64,000 nt of DNA from Burkholderia sp. WSM2230 (GTDB lineage: Bacteria > Pseudomonadota > Gammaproteobacteria > Burkholderiales > Burkholderiaceae), in assembly GCF_000472445.1 (NCBI RefSeq), contig NZ_AXAJ01000001.1, forward strand, positions 992,643-1,056,642, given 5' to 3'. Of the stretch, positions 35,601 through 42,505 are shown piece after piece. Every line of letters begins with the position of its first letter. Position 1 is the stretch's first letter. The position numbers and the translations under genes are program-made. The notes under the pieces are model-generated. The model had not been told where the DNA came from, made no database searches, and saw nothing but the letters and a program-made list of their open reading frames with translations.

Positions 35601-36197
35601 GGCGAGGGCCGTTGCGTCGGCGGTCTGATGGGCTGGTGGGTTCGATTGGTGCTGCGCAATGGCGGTGAAATCAGCACCGTCATTGAACCGCTGCTGCACA
35701 TAAGCAGCGAGATCGGCACGCGTCATGACAGTGTCGATGCGCAGCGCCTGCGATGCCGCTGCTGCCTGTGCGCCTCTTTCATGTGCGGCCGAAGGGCGTT
35801 GCGCGTCGCCGGCAGACTCCACCTCCGCCTCGGCCCCACGCACACTCGACACAGACGCGGCGCGCGCAGCCAGCACTCCGGTATCCGCGAGCGGACCGCT
35901 TTCGCGCCGCGCATGTCGTGCGGCATTGACCGGGGGAAAGCGGCGGTCGCCTGGTGCGTGATGCTCGGGTCCGGACGCGCTGCCATGCGTGCTGTGCTGA
36001 AACAGGGCCGTGCTCAACTCGACGCGCCGCGCGCCGACGATCCGCGCCGGCCGCGCCAGCGAAGCGCGGACCCACCCAGGCATGCGCCGCTGCGTCGGCT
36101 GCACCGGCGCGGTTGCTTCCTCCGGTTGCGCTGCGGCGGGCGCATTCTCGAGCAGGCTGTCAGTGGACGAAACATCGAGCAGACGATAGCGGAACAT
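32601..36197 (-). CDS. Large candidate type III effector A, 1198 aa
   Basis: This large hydrophilic protein has no signal peptide or membrane helix and an N-terminus rich in Ser, Ala, Pro and Gln, as in T3SS substrates. Conserved-looking blocks include LFAWRQSF plus DLSQTRQRL (425-448), GAAIFIGTAKS through VARR (746-806), and SWMATELKVKERNASARSFG (1145-1164). All have counterparts in the 1233-aa protein at 59972-63673. A PIP-box promoter lies just upstream. An APYAPHAPHAP microrepeat occurs near 1060. Size and AWR tripeptides (283-285, 427-429) recall AWR/RipA- or XopZ-type effectors, but I cannot assign a family by eye. No ribosome-binding site is obvious before ATG 36197. Confidence 0.72.
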   Translation of the reverse strand: MFRYRLLDVSSTDSLLENAPAAAQPEEATAPVQPTQRRMPGWVRASLARPARIVGARRVELSTALFQHSTHGSASGPEHHAPGDRRFPPVNAARHARRESGPLADTGVLAARAASVSSVRGAEAEVESAGDAQRPSAAHERGAQAAAASQALRIDTVMTRADLAAYVQQRFNDGADFTAIAQHQSNPPAHQTADATALAERLYRLCATAGHARAVAPRGNDAADATDSDDTQAALRGALLADALARAGATDCRSAHLTIERIGMLDFAAPHLRSSDSGAEREAWRAARVLARSGEGREILAALRTATFNPYRDELQRLGIEVLLTSANALEPIAIDDPLAMSDPATSDPAPGALAARVSAKQAPRRSETGENAVARTSETANKSAPGISTPNGALTTLAARAFDAASTLLAHGRDALTADQQGALFAWRQSFSANGRHSDLSQTRQRLARFVGNTIPRVGEKRWKTLLPRMFRGRHGSPLSALRLGTQGVPRQTIAAEQAKVRKHLQAALPQLLQSPAMNPRAALAHARPEASLVELAALCVWLERGGFPPGRLDDDALRAIVQRAHSMCEEALQPLPAGADAAASAAHFAVARRVRARAREATASWLAMTPQQLARTKPFRSIVKRPFTVERLAVWGKVAGLPEHAPFWHTVNELHTATQHEPDARAANNVDDVRETLLDVAANLQSGQRLRLTDGGRQGVSTRGLNMTVETVLRGHGMPVSPRLDLRASRTREAVVDISRSTHGAAIFIGTAKSSMRHVGAGLLVGYDVTTALTTLRAGLVANATLHARELSEPRGVTLRVARRLLPDGSGYDDATLRAKLAGIVEHLFDESGGSHDDGPEGVWNRLASRYWDDPDVSVSWTDAHTLVRRRGVTLDANATVKVASFGGETLVDPHSGERTRPLSARTGPSAGGGWQRSRQSAQVLEHSGRVQVEEHRVGIGSQWQLRGGIAPGFSHPLDAEGRHTVGLFSIDAPAATMALRERNRSAKLLLVRDDGRLNHRGSILDIEYQDARTYTRAVDEARGELIALFAAEAIARRERNEALGGRRRAPGAPDALHAPYAPHAPHAPSPEAQAGERIDEHLANVRRNQRPNLTYVQRYRLRRHAALRLDANHAALVQADGDPWLQARIAETNASILDHPASWMATELKVKERNASARSFGPNVVLQLTTRTGAVGDREIVTEGVPFAVLETLDR

Positions 36198-36239
36198 GTC
36201 GACGCGGCAGAAGGAGACCGCGTTGCACTATGTCCTCGC

Positions 36240-36299
36240 AATGTGACAGCCGGGGTGGTACAGCGCCGCGCGATGCGAAGCGCCGCGCCGAATTACGAA
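36240..36299 (-). promoter_or_regulatory. PIP-box promoter of candidate effector A
   Basis: On the minus strand TTCGT (36299-36295), 15 bases, TTCGC (36279-36275) matches the PIP consensus. The -10 element CACATT (36245-36240; YANNNT) lies 29 bases downstream, one short of the usual 30-32. The box overlaps the 3' end of the upstream GNAT gene. Its distance to ATG 36197 leaves a leader of about 35 bases. Confidence 0.7.
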
Positions 36300-36979
36300 G
36301 CGGCGATTCGCGGCTCCTGCGCATGCACGAGCGCATCCGATACAGCGTCGATGTCGCCCGGCTCGAGGTCGGCCTCGAGCGCCGCGTATTCGGCGAGCCA
36401 GCGGGTCGCGGGTGTGTCGTCGAGTGCCTGCAATGGACGCGTCATCGCGTAGAGGTAGCTGTCGCCGGCCAGCACGCCGAGATTGGGCCGGCATTCGTAA
36501 TTGGTCAGCTTCGCTTCGAGCGTGAAGCCGAGCTTTTCCATGCTGCTGTGCGCGTCGCCATCCACCGCGCAATACGCGTAGATGCGCAGAATCGGCGGTT
36601 GCGCGAGCATCCATGCGAGCAGCTTGCGCAGCGCATGGAGCCCGGCGCGCCGGCGACGTGCACCGCCGCGCCGGCTGATCATCACGCCGACTTCCACGCG
36701 CGGCGGATGCGGCCGCAGTTCGATCATGCCGGTGAGCCGGCCGCTCGCGCGGTCCTCGAGAACCCAGCGGATCAGTTCGCCGCTGCGCCAGCCTTGCGCG
36801 GAATCGTCGATGAACGCGAGCGTTTCGTCCAGCGTCGTATGGCGCCGGAAACTGAGGTGGCGCGTCGTCGCGACGTCGCCGAGCATTTCGTCGAATAGCG
36901 CTTGGGCGTCGCGCGGCTCTGGCGGCCGCATTAGCAAGTCGGCGGATTCGATCAGGGCTGGAAAGCGGAATGGTGACAT
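36293..36979 (-). CDS. GNAT N-acetyltransferase of RimJ/RimL type, PIP-controlled
   Basis: This is a 228-aa acetyltransferase. ESADLLMRPPEPRDAQALFDEML starts the RimJ-like fold, WVLEDRASGRLTGMIEL and VEVGVMI form the core sheet, and the acetyl-CoA loop is RRGGARRRRAGLHALRKLL. LRIYAYCAVDGDAHSSMEKLGFTLEAKL is the final motif B. Such enzymes acetylate protein N-termini, antibiotics or small molecules. Its PIP-box promoter links it to the hrp regulon, and it sits directly upstream of candidate effector A. It may modify a secreted protein or be secreted itself. A GGAGG ribosome-binding site precedes ATG 36979. Confidence 0.85.
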   Translation of the reverse strand: MSPFRFPALIESADLLMRPPEPRDAQALFDEMLGDVATTRHLSFRRHTTLDETLAFIDDSAQGWRSGELIRWVLEDRASGRLTGMIELRPHPPRVEVGVMISRRGGARRRRAGLHALRKLLAWMLAQPPILRIYAYCAVDGDAHSSMEKLGFTLEAKLTNYECRPNLGVLAGDSYLYAMTRPLQALDDTPATRWLAEYAALEADLEPGDIDAVSDALVHAQEPRIAAS

Positions 36980-37005
36980 CGGCAACCTCCACGCAAGGCG
37001 TTTGA

Positions 37006-37139
37006 TGCGATTGTCGATGCCCGGGTGCCGAGCCCGACGCGGCCGTCGCGAAGGCGCACACGCGAATGCGAACGTGTTAGCAAAGGCATGTTCAGGCATG
37101 GCATTCATTGCGATTGTCGATACCCGGATGCCGGGCATG
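37006..37139. repeat. Imperfect direct repeat in the GNAT / 151-aa gene intergenic region
   Basis: About 31 bases beginning TGCGATTGTCGAT at 37006 recur at 37109 with three or four changes (offset 103). The first copy contains the -10 element of the minus-strand PIP promoter. The second has the same GACAAT but no correctly spaced PIP box, so it looks like a decayed duplicate of the promoter segment. Confidence 0.6.
37010..37072 (-). promoter_or_regulatory. PIP-box promoter of the GNAT gene
   Basis: On the minus strand TTCGC (37072-37068), 15 bases, TTCGC (37052-37048) matches the PIP consensus. GACAAT (37015-37010) lies 32 bases downstream at the -10 position; only its first base departs from YANNNT. 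This -10 region lies inside one copy of an imperfect direct repeat. Confidence 0.65.
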
Positions 37140-37238
37140 TCGCGGTCGTCGCAGATCCGGACACGCGAGCGAAGGCGCTTGAGGAGACCGTGGCAACACG
37201 AAGCCGCATAAATTCGCGGACAGCATGCGCCGTCGCGC

Positions 37239-37300
37239 TTCGCATCGCCTGCTGCATTTTCGCGCTGCGAGAAACGTGTCGCGCCAGCGGACGCTAAGGT
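37239..37300 (+). promoter_or_regulatory. PIP-box promoter of the 151-aa gene
   Basis: TTCGC (37239-37243), 15 bases, TTCGC (37259-37263) matches the PIP consensus exactly. A YANNNT -10 element, TAAGGT (37295-37300), lies 31 bases downstream. RNA would start near 37307, on top of the first in-frame ATG, so the GTG at 37355 is the likely translation start. Confidence 0.75.
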
Positions 37301-37354
37301 GTCCCAATGGCGGCATACGTCGATTTGCCGCGCCGAACCAGGGAGAATGCAACC

Positions 37355-37810
37355 GTGAACAGCAAGGCCATTGCCGCATTGCCGGCGGCGAGCGTCGGCG
37401 GCATTGAAGGCACGCACAACCGGGCGACGCACGAGAAAGCTGCCGGACGCGCCGCGCTCGTGCCGACACGCGTGATGCTTGCGGGGGAACTCGCGCCGCT
37501 GCGCGACATCGCGCCGCCACAAGGCCCGGTCAAAATCAGCCTGTCGCGCAAGGACGGCGACAGATTGCCGGTCCTGCGCAAGCCGGGCGTCGTGGTGATC
37601 ATGCCAGGCGCAGCACACGCGGGTGACGACGTTGCGTCGTCATGGACGCGCACGTTGCCGGTTCGGCCCGTGCAAACGCAGTTCTCCGAGGCGCCGCCGA
37701 TCGCTGACAGCACATTCGACCGAGCGGCGGCGAGCCAGATGCTTGCCAACCTGGAGGCGCTGGTCGAATTCACCAAGCATGTCGGGCACGTCATTCATGG
37801 CGCGACCTGA
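37355..37810 (+). CDS. PIP-controlled protein of unknown function, 151 aa; candidate effector or T3SS accessory
   Basis: This 151-aa protein has an Ala/Ser-rich N-terminus (MNSKAIAALPAASVGG), a middle part with charged beta-like segments (VKISLSRKDGDRLPVLRKPGVVVIMPG) and a C-terminal helix (SQMLANLEALVEFTKHVGHVIHG). It has no cysteine, signal peptide or membrane segment. GTG 37355 has GGGAG nine bases upstream, and the PIP promoter would start RNA near 37307, which rules out the upstream ATG at 37307. It converges on the hpaB-like chaperone gene. I do not recognise a family; regulation and composition suggest a T3SS substrate or accessory. Confidence 0.65.
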   Translation: MNSKAIAALPAASVGGIEGTHNRATHEKAAGRAALVPTRVMLAGELAPLRDIAPPQGPVKISLSRKDGDRLPVLRKPGVVVIMPGAAHAGDDVASSWTRTLPVRPVQTQFSEAPPIADSTFDRAAASQMLANLEALVEFTKHVGHVIHGAT

Positions 37811-37912
37811 GTTGGCCGCGGCGCTGCGGCGCTGTAGTCGAGCAAGCCGCATGGCGGGGACTCCATAGTCCACGCCTGCCGCTGAGCGCGCCTTTTCCGC
37901 GGGCGCCTCACT

Positions 37913-38380
37913 TCACGCGCGCAGCCAGGTAAACTCTCCGGCGACAATCCCTTCGAACATCTCATCCGTCGACTCGATGATGCTCTTGCGCCAATAGCGG
38001 CCATGCTCGGCGTAATGCGCGAGCAGATCTGCGAGCACGGCACCGTCGACGTCGTGCGTCATCGGCACGCGCAACACCAGCACGATGCCTCCGGTATCCG
38101 TATCCAGTCCGAGTTGCGCCTGGTCCTGCGCGTAGATCAGCAGGTTGGCCTCGAGCATCAGCCGGAATACGACGAGCGTGCGGCCCGCCGTCACCGTGCC
38201 GTAATGGAAATTGGCGTACAGCGCGTCCAGATCGTTCTCGAAGTGTTCGAGCCGCACATCGAAGCCTTCCACCTCGACGGAGCGCGTGCGCAACACATGC
38301 TCGGCATCCGCGAGGCCGACCGTTGCGCACAGGTCCCGCACCAATAATGCATAGCGATCCGAACTATCGTTGATGTCCAA
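37913..38380 (-). CDS. hpaB: T3SS chaperone of HpaB/CesT type
   Basis: This 155-aa acidic protein has the helix-strand pattern of class I T3SS chaperones: RYALLVRDLCATVGL, then VEVEGFDVRLEHFENDLDALYANFHYG, LVVFRLMLEANLLIYAQDQAQLGLD and GIVLVLRVPM, ending with SIIESTDEMFEGIVAGEFTWLRA. Its size and place, after hrcD-hrpD6-hrpE, match HpaB of Xanthomonas (156 aa), the general chaperone that brings effectors to the HrcN ATPase and controls the pilin-to-effector switch. It is the last gene of the minus-strand arm. An unusual 216-base gap with two hairpins separates it from the pilin-like gene. Confidence 0.82.
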   Translation of the reverse strand: MDINDSSDRYALLVRDLCATVGLADAEHVLRTRSVEVEGFDVRLEHFENDLDALYANFHYGTVTAGRTLVVFRLMLEANLLIYAQDQAQLGLDTDTGGIVLVLRVPMTHDVDGAVLADLLAHYAEHGRYWRKSIIESTDEMFEGIVAGEFTWLRA

Positions 38381-38428
38381 GTAGCACGCCCGCGCAGCTT
38401 ACAAAAAATCATATCGACGACGCAAGAA

Positions 38429-38561
38429 GCCGGCACGCGGCGAACCGCGAGCCGGCCGGCAAAACATGACGCAGCCCTGCAACCGGCGGCCTGCAACAGA
38501 CAGCACGGCGAGTGAGGCGAGACCCTGCAAGCACAGGGACCGCCGGTCCTCGCGAACCGGC
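38429..38561. repeat. Two hairpins in the pilin-hpaB gap
   Basis: In the 216-base gap between the hrpE-like gene and hpaB lie two dyads. Hairpin one (38429-38456) has a GCCGGC/GCCGGC outer stem, one mismatch and a CGCGG/CCGCG inner stem closing a CGAA loop. Hairpin two (38542-38561) pairs GCCGGT with ACCGGC around an eight-base loop. On the minus strand a run of six U residues follows hairpin one about 20 bases later. They may attenuate, or protect pilin mRNA, giving more pilin than HpaB. Confidence 0.55.
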
Positions 38562-38580
38562 ACCGCGGGACTGCGAAGTT

Positions 38581-38600
38581 TGCGCTTTAGTGCGCTTTAG
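38581..38600. repeat. Tandem 10-bp repeat at the end of the pilin-like gene
   Basis: TGCGCTTTAG occurs twice in direct tandem at 38581-38590 and 38591-38600; the second copy supplies the TAA stop of the minus-strand pilin-like gene. Confidence 0.7.
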
Positions 38601-38761
38601 TGCCCAGTGCCGCCCTGGATCGTCTGACCGGCGGTTTTCATGGTGTTGGCCACCGCGCCCGCCAGCGACATCTGCAGCGTGGCCTGCGCCGCGCCGATGG
38701 CAGCGGTGCTGCCTTGCGCGGCCATGCCGGTGATCGCACCCATTGCTGGACCGATAGACAT
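38597..38761 (-). CDS. Candidate Hrp pilin (hrpE position), 54 aa
   Basis: This 54-aa protein, too short for standard listing, occupies the place of hrpE, the Hrp pilus subunit, between hrpD6 and hpaB. It is almost all Ala, Gly, Met, Ser, Thr and Gln (MSIGPAMGAITGMAAQGSTA), with one amphipathic helix (AQATLQMSLAGAVANTMKTA) and a glycine-rich end. It has no cysteine or aromatic residue. Pilins of this system are small, alpha-helical and fast-evolving, so the lack of obvious similarity is expected. Xanthomonas HrpE is about 93 aa, so this would be unusually short. AGGAGG lies six bases before ATG 38761. Confidence 0.6.
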   Translation of the reverse strand: MSIGPAMGAITGMAAQGSTAAIGAAQATLQMSLAGAVANTMKTAGQTIQGGTGH

Positions 38762-38881
38762 AAGACCTCCTCGTTTTCCGGTTAAGAAGAAATGCTGCCC
38801 TGTGAATGCTGCCCTGTGCGACAGCCAGCCGCCGCCGCACAGGGCGAGCCTCGTACCCGGCGCTCGCGCCGGTGGCGCGCA

Positions 38882-39142
38882 TCAGGCCGCGCCGCGTTTG
38901 TCCGCAAGTTGACCGACGATGCGGCCCGCGGCAAGCAGACCGCGATACAGCTTCGCGAGATCGTTGCGGTCGAGCTCGGTTGCGCCGTGTGCTTCGCCCA
39001 CGTTTTTCGCAGTCGCTTCGAGCGCCTCGCGTATCGCGGCAAGACGCGGTCCGCCGGCCGGATCGGCGAGCGTCTTCTGCAGATCGTTGAAGTCGGCGGC
39101 GCACGCTTCGAGCGGTGCGTAGATGTTCGATGTCTGCGTCAT
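38882..39142 (-). CDS. hrpD6: HrpD6-like small T3SS protein, 86 aa
   Basis: This 86-aa helical protein without membrane segment or cysteine-rich motif (PLEACAADFNDLQKTLADP, then ATELDRNDLAKLYRGLLAAGRIVGQLADKR) lies directly after hrcD. Order and size match hrpD6 of Xanthomonas, a small protein needed for T3SS function and regulation. ATG 39142 is preceded by GAGG; eight bases separate it from the hrcD stop. The name rests on position and size, not on a clear motif. Confidence 0.6.
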   Translation of the reverse strand: MTQTSNIYAPLEACAADFNDLQKTLADPAGGPRLAAIREALEATAKNVGEAHGATELDRNDLAKLYRGLLAAGRIVGQLADKRGAA

Positions 39143-39150
39143 GGGAAACC

Positions 39151-40500
39151 TCACTTCGGTAGCGGCAGGTAGGCGGTGGTGTTCGCGGCACGCGCGGGCG
39201 AGGGCGGGGTCGCGGGAATGTTCTCGACGGGCTGCATCACGCCGCGCGCGGCGCCGCTGCCGACTATCGTCGGGCCGTCGGCAGGCGCCGGCATCGCGGA
39301 ACCCGCGCCGATGCTGCCCGGTGCGCTTGTGTCGATAGTGGCTGCGCTGTTTGCCGCGAGGTTTGCCGTGCTGTCTGCTGTGCTGTTTGCGCCGGCAGCG
39401 GCAAGACCATTCGCTGCGGCGGAGGTCGATGAAGCCGGGTCTTCCGGCACTGTGTAGATATGCTTGACGCCGTCGGGTGTCTGACCGTAGCGCACATCGT
39501 CGGAGGACATGAGGAAGGAGAACGAGGGCGCCGAGGGCAATGTGTCTTCCGCCTGCGCGACGCTCACACGCACGTTCTTCACGTTGTCGCTGAGATCGTG
39601 GCGCATGCGGGCAACGGCCGCTTCGACCTCGCGCGGATTGGCGGCCTTGCCGCTGATCTCGAAGATCCCGCGCCCCGTGTAGAGCACTTTGAGCCCCTGC
39701 ATGGCGAGCGAATCCGCGATATTGCGCACGTCGTTCTGCGCGATGTCGTAGTGGCGCACGATACGGTTCGGCGATATCCGCATCAGCATCTTGCGCACTT
39801 GCGCGTCTTCGTCGGCTGTCGCGACCATGCCGCTGACGATCACCGTCGAACCGCGCACCTGCGCGTGCAGTTCCTTCATGTGAGCGGCGGCCAGTTCGAG
39901 ATTCACGCGCTGCGCGAGGTCCCCCGCGTCGCGCGGCAACGCGGCGCGGCTCACGGCCGTCGTCAGCATCACGGAGCCGATGACCAGCACGGCGCCGAGC
40001 ATCGCGCACCCGGAAACGATGCCGGTCATTTTGCGGCGGCGCGAGCGCTCGGCGGCGCGCCGGGTTTCGTCCGGCTTCACGAGCAGCGTGGAGAGCAGGT
40101 CTAGGTCGCTCGGCCACGCGGCGTCGTCCGAGCCTATGCAGATGACGGTATCGCCGAACTGCATCGGTACGAACTCGAGCAGAATGACCGTGCCCGGCTC
40201 GTCGTCGTCTTGCGCTGCGTGGCCGGCTCCCTGATTGCCGTCGTTGCGGCTTCTTGTGTGAGTGTCTGTCTTGCTGTTTTCGTCGGCGTCGGGCTCGTCC
40301 TGGGCGAGGGCCACGACCGGCAGCATGCGACGCGCGCTCACCACGCCGCTTGCATCGACGACGAGCGACACGTCGTCGCCGCGCCAGTCGGAGATGCGGA
40401 TGTCGGCGTCGTCGTCCGCGCCGATGCGGTGAGTGCCGGCGCTGAGACGCAGTTCCGCGCCGGCATGCACGCCAGTCAGGATACGCAGCAGCTTCGTCAT
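39151..40500 (-). CDS. hrcD: T3SS inner-membrane ring protein HrcD (SctD)
   Basis: This 449-aa SctD protein has an N-terminal cytoplasmic FHA-like domain (RILTGVHAGAELRLSAGTHRIGADDDADIRISD), a single membrane helix (about 158-180, preceded by RRRK) and a periplasmic part with ring-building modules (190-340, for example GSTVIVSGMVATADEDAQVRKML). A long Ala/Ser/Pro-rich C-terminal tail (355-449) is unusual. SctD forms the outer of the two inner-membrane rings with HrcJ. An acidic insert (66-103, with DEPDADENSK) interrupts the FHA domain. ATG 40500 is used; a longer frame upstream is non-conserved. Confidence 0.9.
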   Translation of the reverse strand: MTKLLRILTGVHAGAELRLSAGTHRIGADDDADIRISDWRGDDVSLVVDASGVVSARRMLPVVALAQDEPDADENSKTDTHTRSRNDGNQGAGHAAQDDDEPGTVILLEFVPMQFGDTVICIGSDDAAWPSDLDLLSTLLVKPDETRRAAERSRRRKMTGIVSGCAMLGAVLVIGSVMLTTAVSRAALPRDAGDLAQRVNLELAAAHMKELHAQVRGSTVIVSGMVATADEDAQVRKMLMRISPNRIVRHYDIAQNDVRNIADSLAMQGLKVLYTGRGIFEISGKAANPREVEAAVARMRHDLSDNVKNVRVSVAQAEDTLPSAPSFSFLMSSDDVRYGQTPDGVKHIYTVPEDPASSTSAAANGLAAAGANSTADSTANLAANSAATIDTSAPGSIGAGSAMPAPADGPTIVGSGAARGVMQPVENIPATPPSPARAANTTAYLPLPK

Positions 40501-40646
40501 GAAAAGCCCGTTGAAGGAATGATGGGGCGCGCAGCGGCACGCCTTCGACACTCACTCTAGCCGCCGCCGATGACGTTCCGGCACACAATGCGAAGCAGAT
40601 ACATGGAAAGCGAAACCGCGCACGGGCGCTATCGCGACGCGCTGCA

Positions 40647-41555
40647 TCAGCCGTGTTCGGCAGCCGTGAGCGCCATGCCGCGCTGCACGATGCGCACGTT
40701 CAAGGCGCGCTCGCGCATGAGCGGTGTCGAGGGTCTGGCGTAGCTGAGCAGCAATAGTGGCATCAGCAGATTGAGGCGGCCGGCGCGGCTGATTTCTTCG
40801 GCAGATGCGTCGGCTTGCCCGGCCGCACTTCGCGTTTCAGATGCCTCGCCTGGCGCGGCCGCGCCTCGCATCCCCGACGCATCGATCAGCCGCTGTCTCC
40901 ATGTGCCCATGCTCGTATCGCCGCACACACCGTTTTGCAGCTGCACGGCAAGCAGATCGATGAAGCACTCGTGCAGCATCGCATCGAGCGGCGCGCGCGG
41001 ACGCGCGGCGGCTTCATCGCGCAACGCGAGCAGCGCGTCGCACCACAGACGTGGCAGCGTCTCCGGAATGTCCGTAGAACTCCCTTGTGCAGCGACGAAT
41101 TTCTGCAGCACGCCAGGCGCGGGTGGCGCAACTGCTGTGTGTCCACTGCGCGCGCGAATCTGCGCGCGCGACATGCCCTCATCGCCGTCTGCGCCGTCGT
41201 GGCCGTCATGCGGTGGTGCGCCGCTGCCGCGGCCACCGCCGCCGTCGCGCGTGATGCGACCGCAGTCGCCGCCGTCCGGCGCGTGCCCGCTCGCCTCGTT
41301 GCCGCTCGCGACAAGCGGCCGGCGCATGCCGGCGCGGCGTGCCGCATTGCGCTTGCGCGCGTTGAGCGCCGCGAGCCTGCGCGCGAGCAGCGAACCGCGC
41401 AGCGCCATCTGTTGCGTGCGGGCATAACTGAAGCTGATCGTGCCGCGATACAGCACCGCGAAGCGCGCGACGGTGCTCTGCTGCGACCGCTCGCGAGTCG
41501 TCTGCGCCTGCGCTGCGAGCGAGGCAGTGGGCGCGTGGTAACCGACGCGCGTCAT
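40647..41555 (-). CDS. hpaA: HpaA-like T3SS control protein
   Basis: This 302-aa protein follows hrcS in the position of hpaA (Xanthomonas) or hrpV (Ralstonia). Its N-terminal third is basic with a dense Arg/Lys cluster (RRLAALNARKRNAARR) like the nuclear-localisation segments of HpaA. The middle is Gly/Asp-rich and disordered. The C-terminal part is helical (PETLPRLWCDALLALRDEA; RLNLLMPLLLLSYARPS). HpaA is a secreted regulator that binds HpaB to favour pilin and translocon export first. Its ATG overlaps the hrcS stop by four bases. Assignment rests mostly on position and basic region. Confidence 0.65.
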   Translation of the reverse strand: MTRVGYHAPTASLAAQAQTTRERSQQSTVARFAVLYRGTISFSYARTQQMALRGSLLARRLAALNARKRNAARRAGMRRPLVASGNEASGHAPDGGDCGRITRDGGGGRGSGAPPHDGHDGADGDEGMSRAQIRARSGHTAVAPPAPGVLQKFVAAQGSSTDIPETLPRLWCDALLALRDEAAARPRAPLDAMLHECFIDLLAVQLQNGVCGDTSMGTWRQRLIDASGMRGAAAPGEASETRSAAGQADASAEEISRAGRLNLLMPLLLLSYARPSTPLMRERALNVRIVQRGMALTAAEHG

Positions 41556-41815
41556 TGCGGCACCGCGGTGTGCATGATCTCGTTGGCGAAGTGCAGCAGC
41601 GCCGCCGCCGAAAACGGCGCGGCGATCACGATAGCTATCGTCACCGCAATCAGCTTCACACCGTGCGAGAGCGTTTGATCCTGCATCGACGTGATCGCCT
41701 GCAGGAACGACACGCCGAGCCCCACGAGCGCGGCCACGATCACGATGGGCAGCGAAATGTACATGCACAGCAGCATGCCCTGAGTCGTGAAGCGAACGAG
41801 CGTGTCGATATCCAT
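41552..41815 (-). CDS. hrcS: T3SS export apparatus protein HrcS (SctS)
   Basis: This 87-aa SctS protein has two membrane helices (about 12-38 and 52-78) joined by the conserved LQAITSMQDQTLSHGVKL loop. With HrcR and HrcT it forms the export gate in the inner membrane. The length is typical. Its TGA overlaps the next ATG, coupling it to hpaA. It lies 39 bases after hrcR. Confidence 0.95.
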   Translation of the reverse strand: MDIDTLVRFTTQGMLLCMYISLPIVIVAALVGLGVSFLQAITSMQDQTLSHGVKLIAVTIAIVIAAPFSAAALLHFANEIMHTAVPQ

Positions 41816-41854
41816 GTGCCGGTTGTCCCGAGTTCTTCGCGCGAGGAGGCCGCG

Positions 41855-42505
41855 CTAGCGATAGGTCATCACGAGGCCGTGAACCAGCGTCGACCAGCCG
41901 TCCATCACGACGAACAGCAGCAGCTTGAACGGAATGGCCACGTTGGTGGGCGTCACCTGGTTCAGGCCCATGGCGAGCAGCACATTGGCGATGATCAGGT
42001 CGATGACGATAAAGGCAATGTAGAGCAGAAAGCCGATCTTGAACGCGTCGGTGAGTTCTGTGAGCGTGAAGGCCGGCGCGAGCACGATCAGATCGTTTTC
42101 GTGCAGGCTCGACGCGGCGTCTTTCGGCCACACCACATTCGCCGAGCGGATGAAGAAGCGCTTCTCGCGTTCGTTGGTGTGCTTCTGCAGGAACGTGCGG
42201 AACGGTTCCCGCGCGGCGCTGAAGACCTGGATCAGCGCCTGGGTCGGCTGGCCGGCTATCGCCTGGCCCTGCATCGACTGCATGGCCTGCATGCCGACGG
42301 GCGCCATCACGTAGAGCGATACGAGTATCGCCACGCCGTTGAGCACCATGTTGGGCGGCACCTGCTGCACACCGAGTGCATTGCGCAGTAGGCCGAGCAC
42401 GACAACGATCTTGGCGTACGAGGTGACGACCATGGCGACGAAAGGGACCAGGCTGATCGCGACGATGACGATCAGCAGCCCGGTAATGTCACTGAACTGG
42501 ACCAT
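41855..42505 (-). CDS. hrcR: T3SS export apparatus protein HrcR (SctR)
   Basis: This 216-aa SctR protein has an N-terminal helix (ITGLLIVIVAISLVPFVAMVVTSYAKIVVVLGLLRNALGVQQVPPNMVLNG), a central soluble stretch including FLQKHTNEREKRFF, and C-terminal helices with FLLYIAFIVIDLIIANVLLAMGL and the closing LVVMDG-like motif. It is the core of the SctRST export gate. ATG 42505 lies within the 3' end of hrcQ (17-base overlap), so the two are translationally coupled. Confidence 0.95.
   Translation of the reverse strand: MVQFSDITGLLIVIVAISLVPFVAMVVTSYAKIVVVLGLLRNALGVQQVPPNMVLNGVAILVSLYVMAPVGMQAMQSMQGQAIAGQPTQALIQVFSAAREPFRTFLQKHTNEREKRFFIRSANVVWPKDAASSLHENDLIVLAPAFTLTELTDAFKIGFLLYIAFIVIDLIIANVLLAMGLNQVTPTNVAIPFKLLLFVVMDGWSTLVHGLVMTYR

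Noticed and set aside
38553..38577. A PIP-like pair (TTCGC and TTCGC, minus strand) upstream of hpaB
   Set aside because: The spacing is 16 rather than 15 bases and the nearest YANNNT lies only about 24 bases downstream, so it does not meet the pattern.
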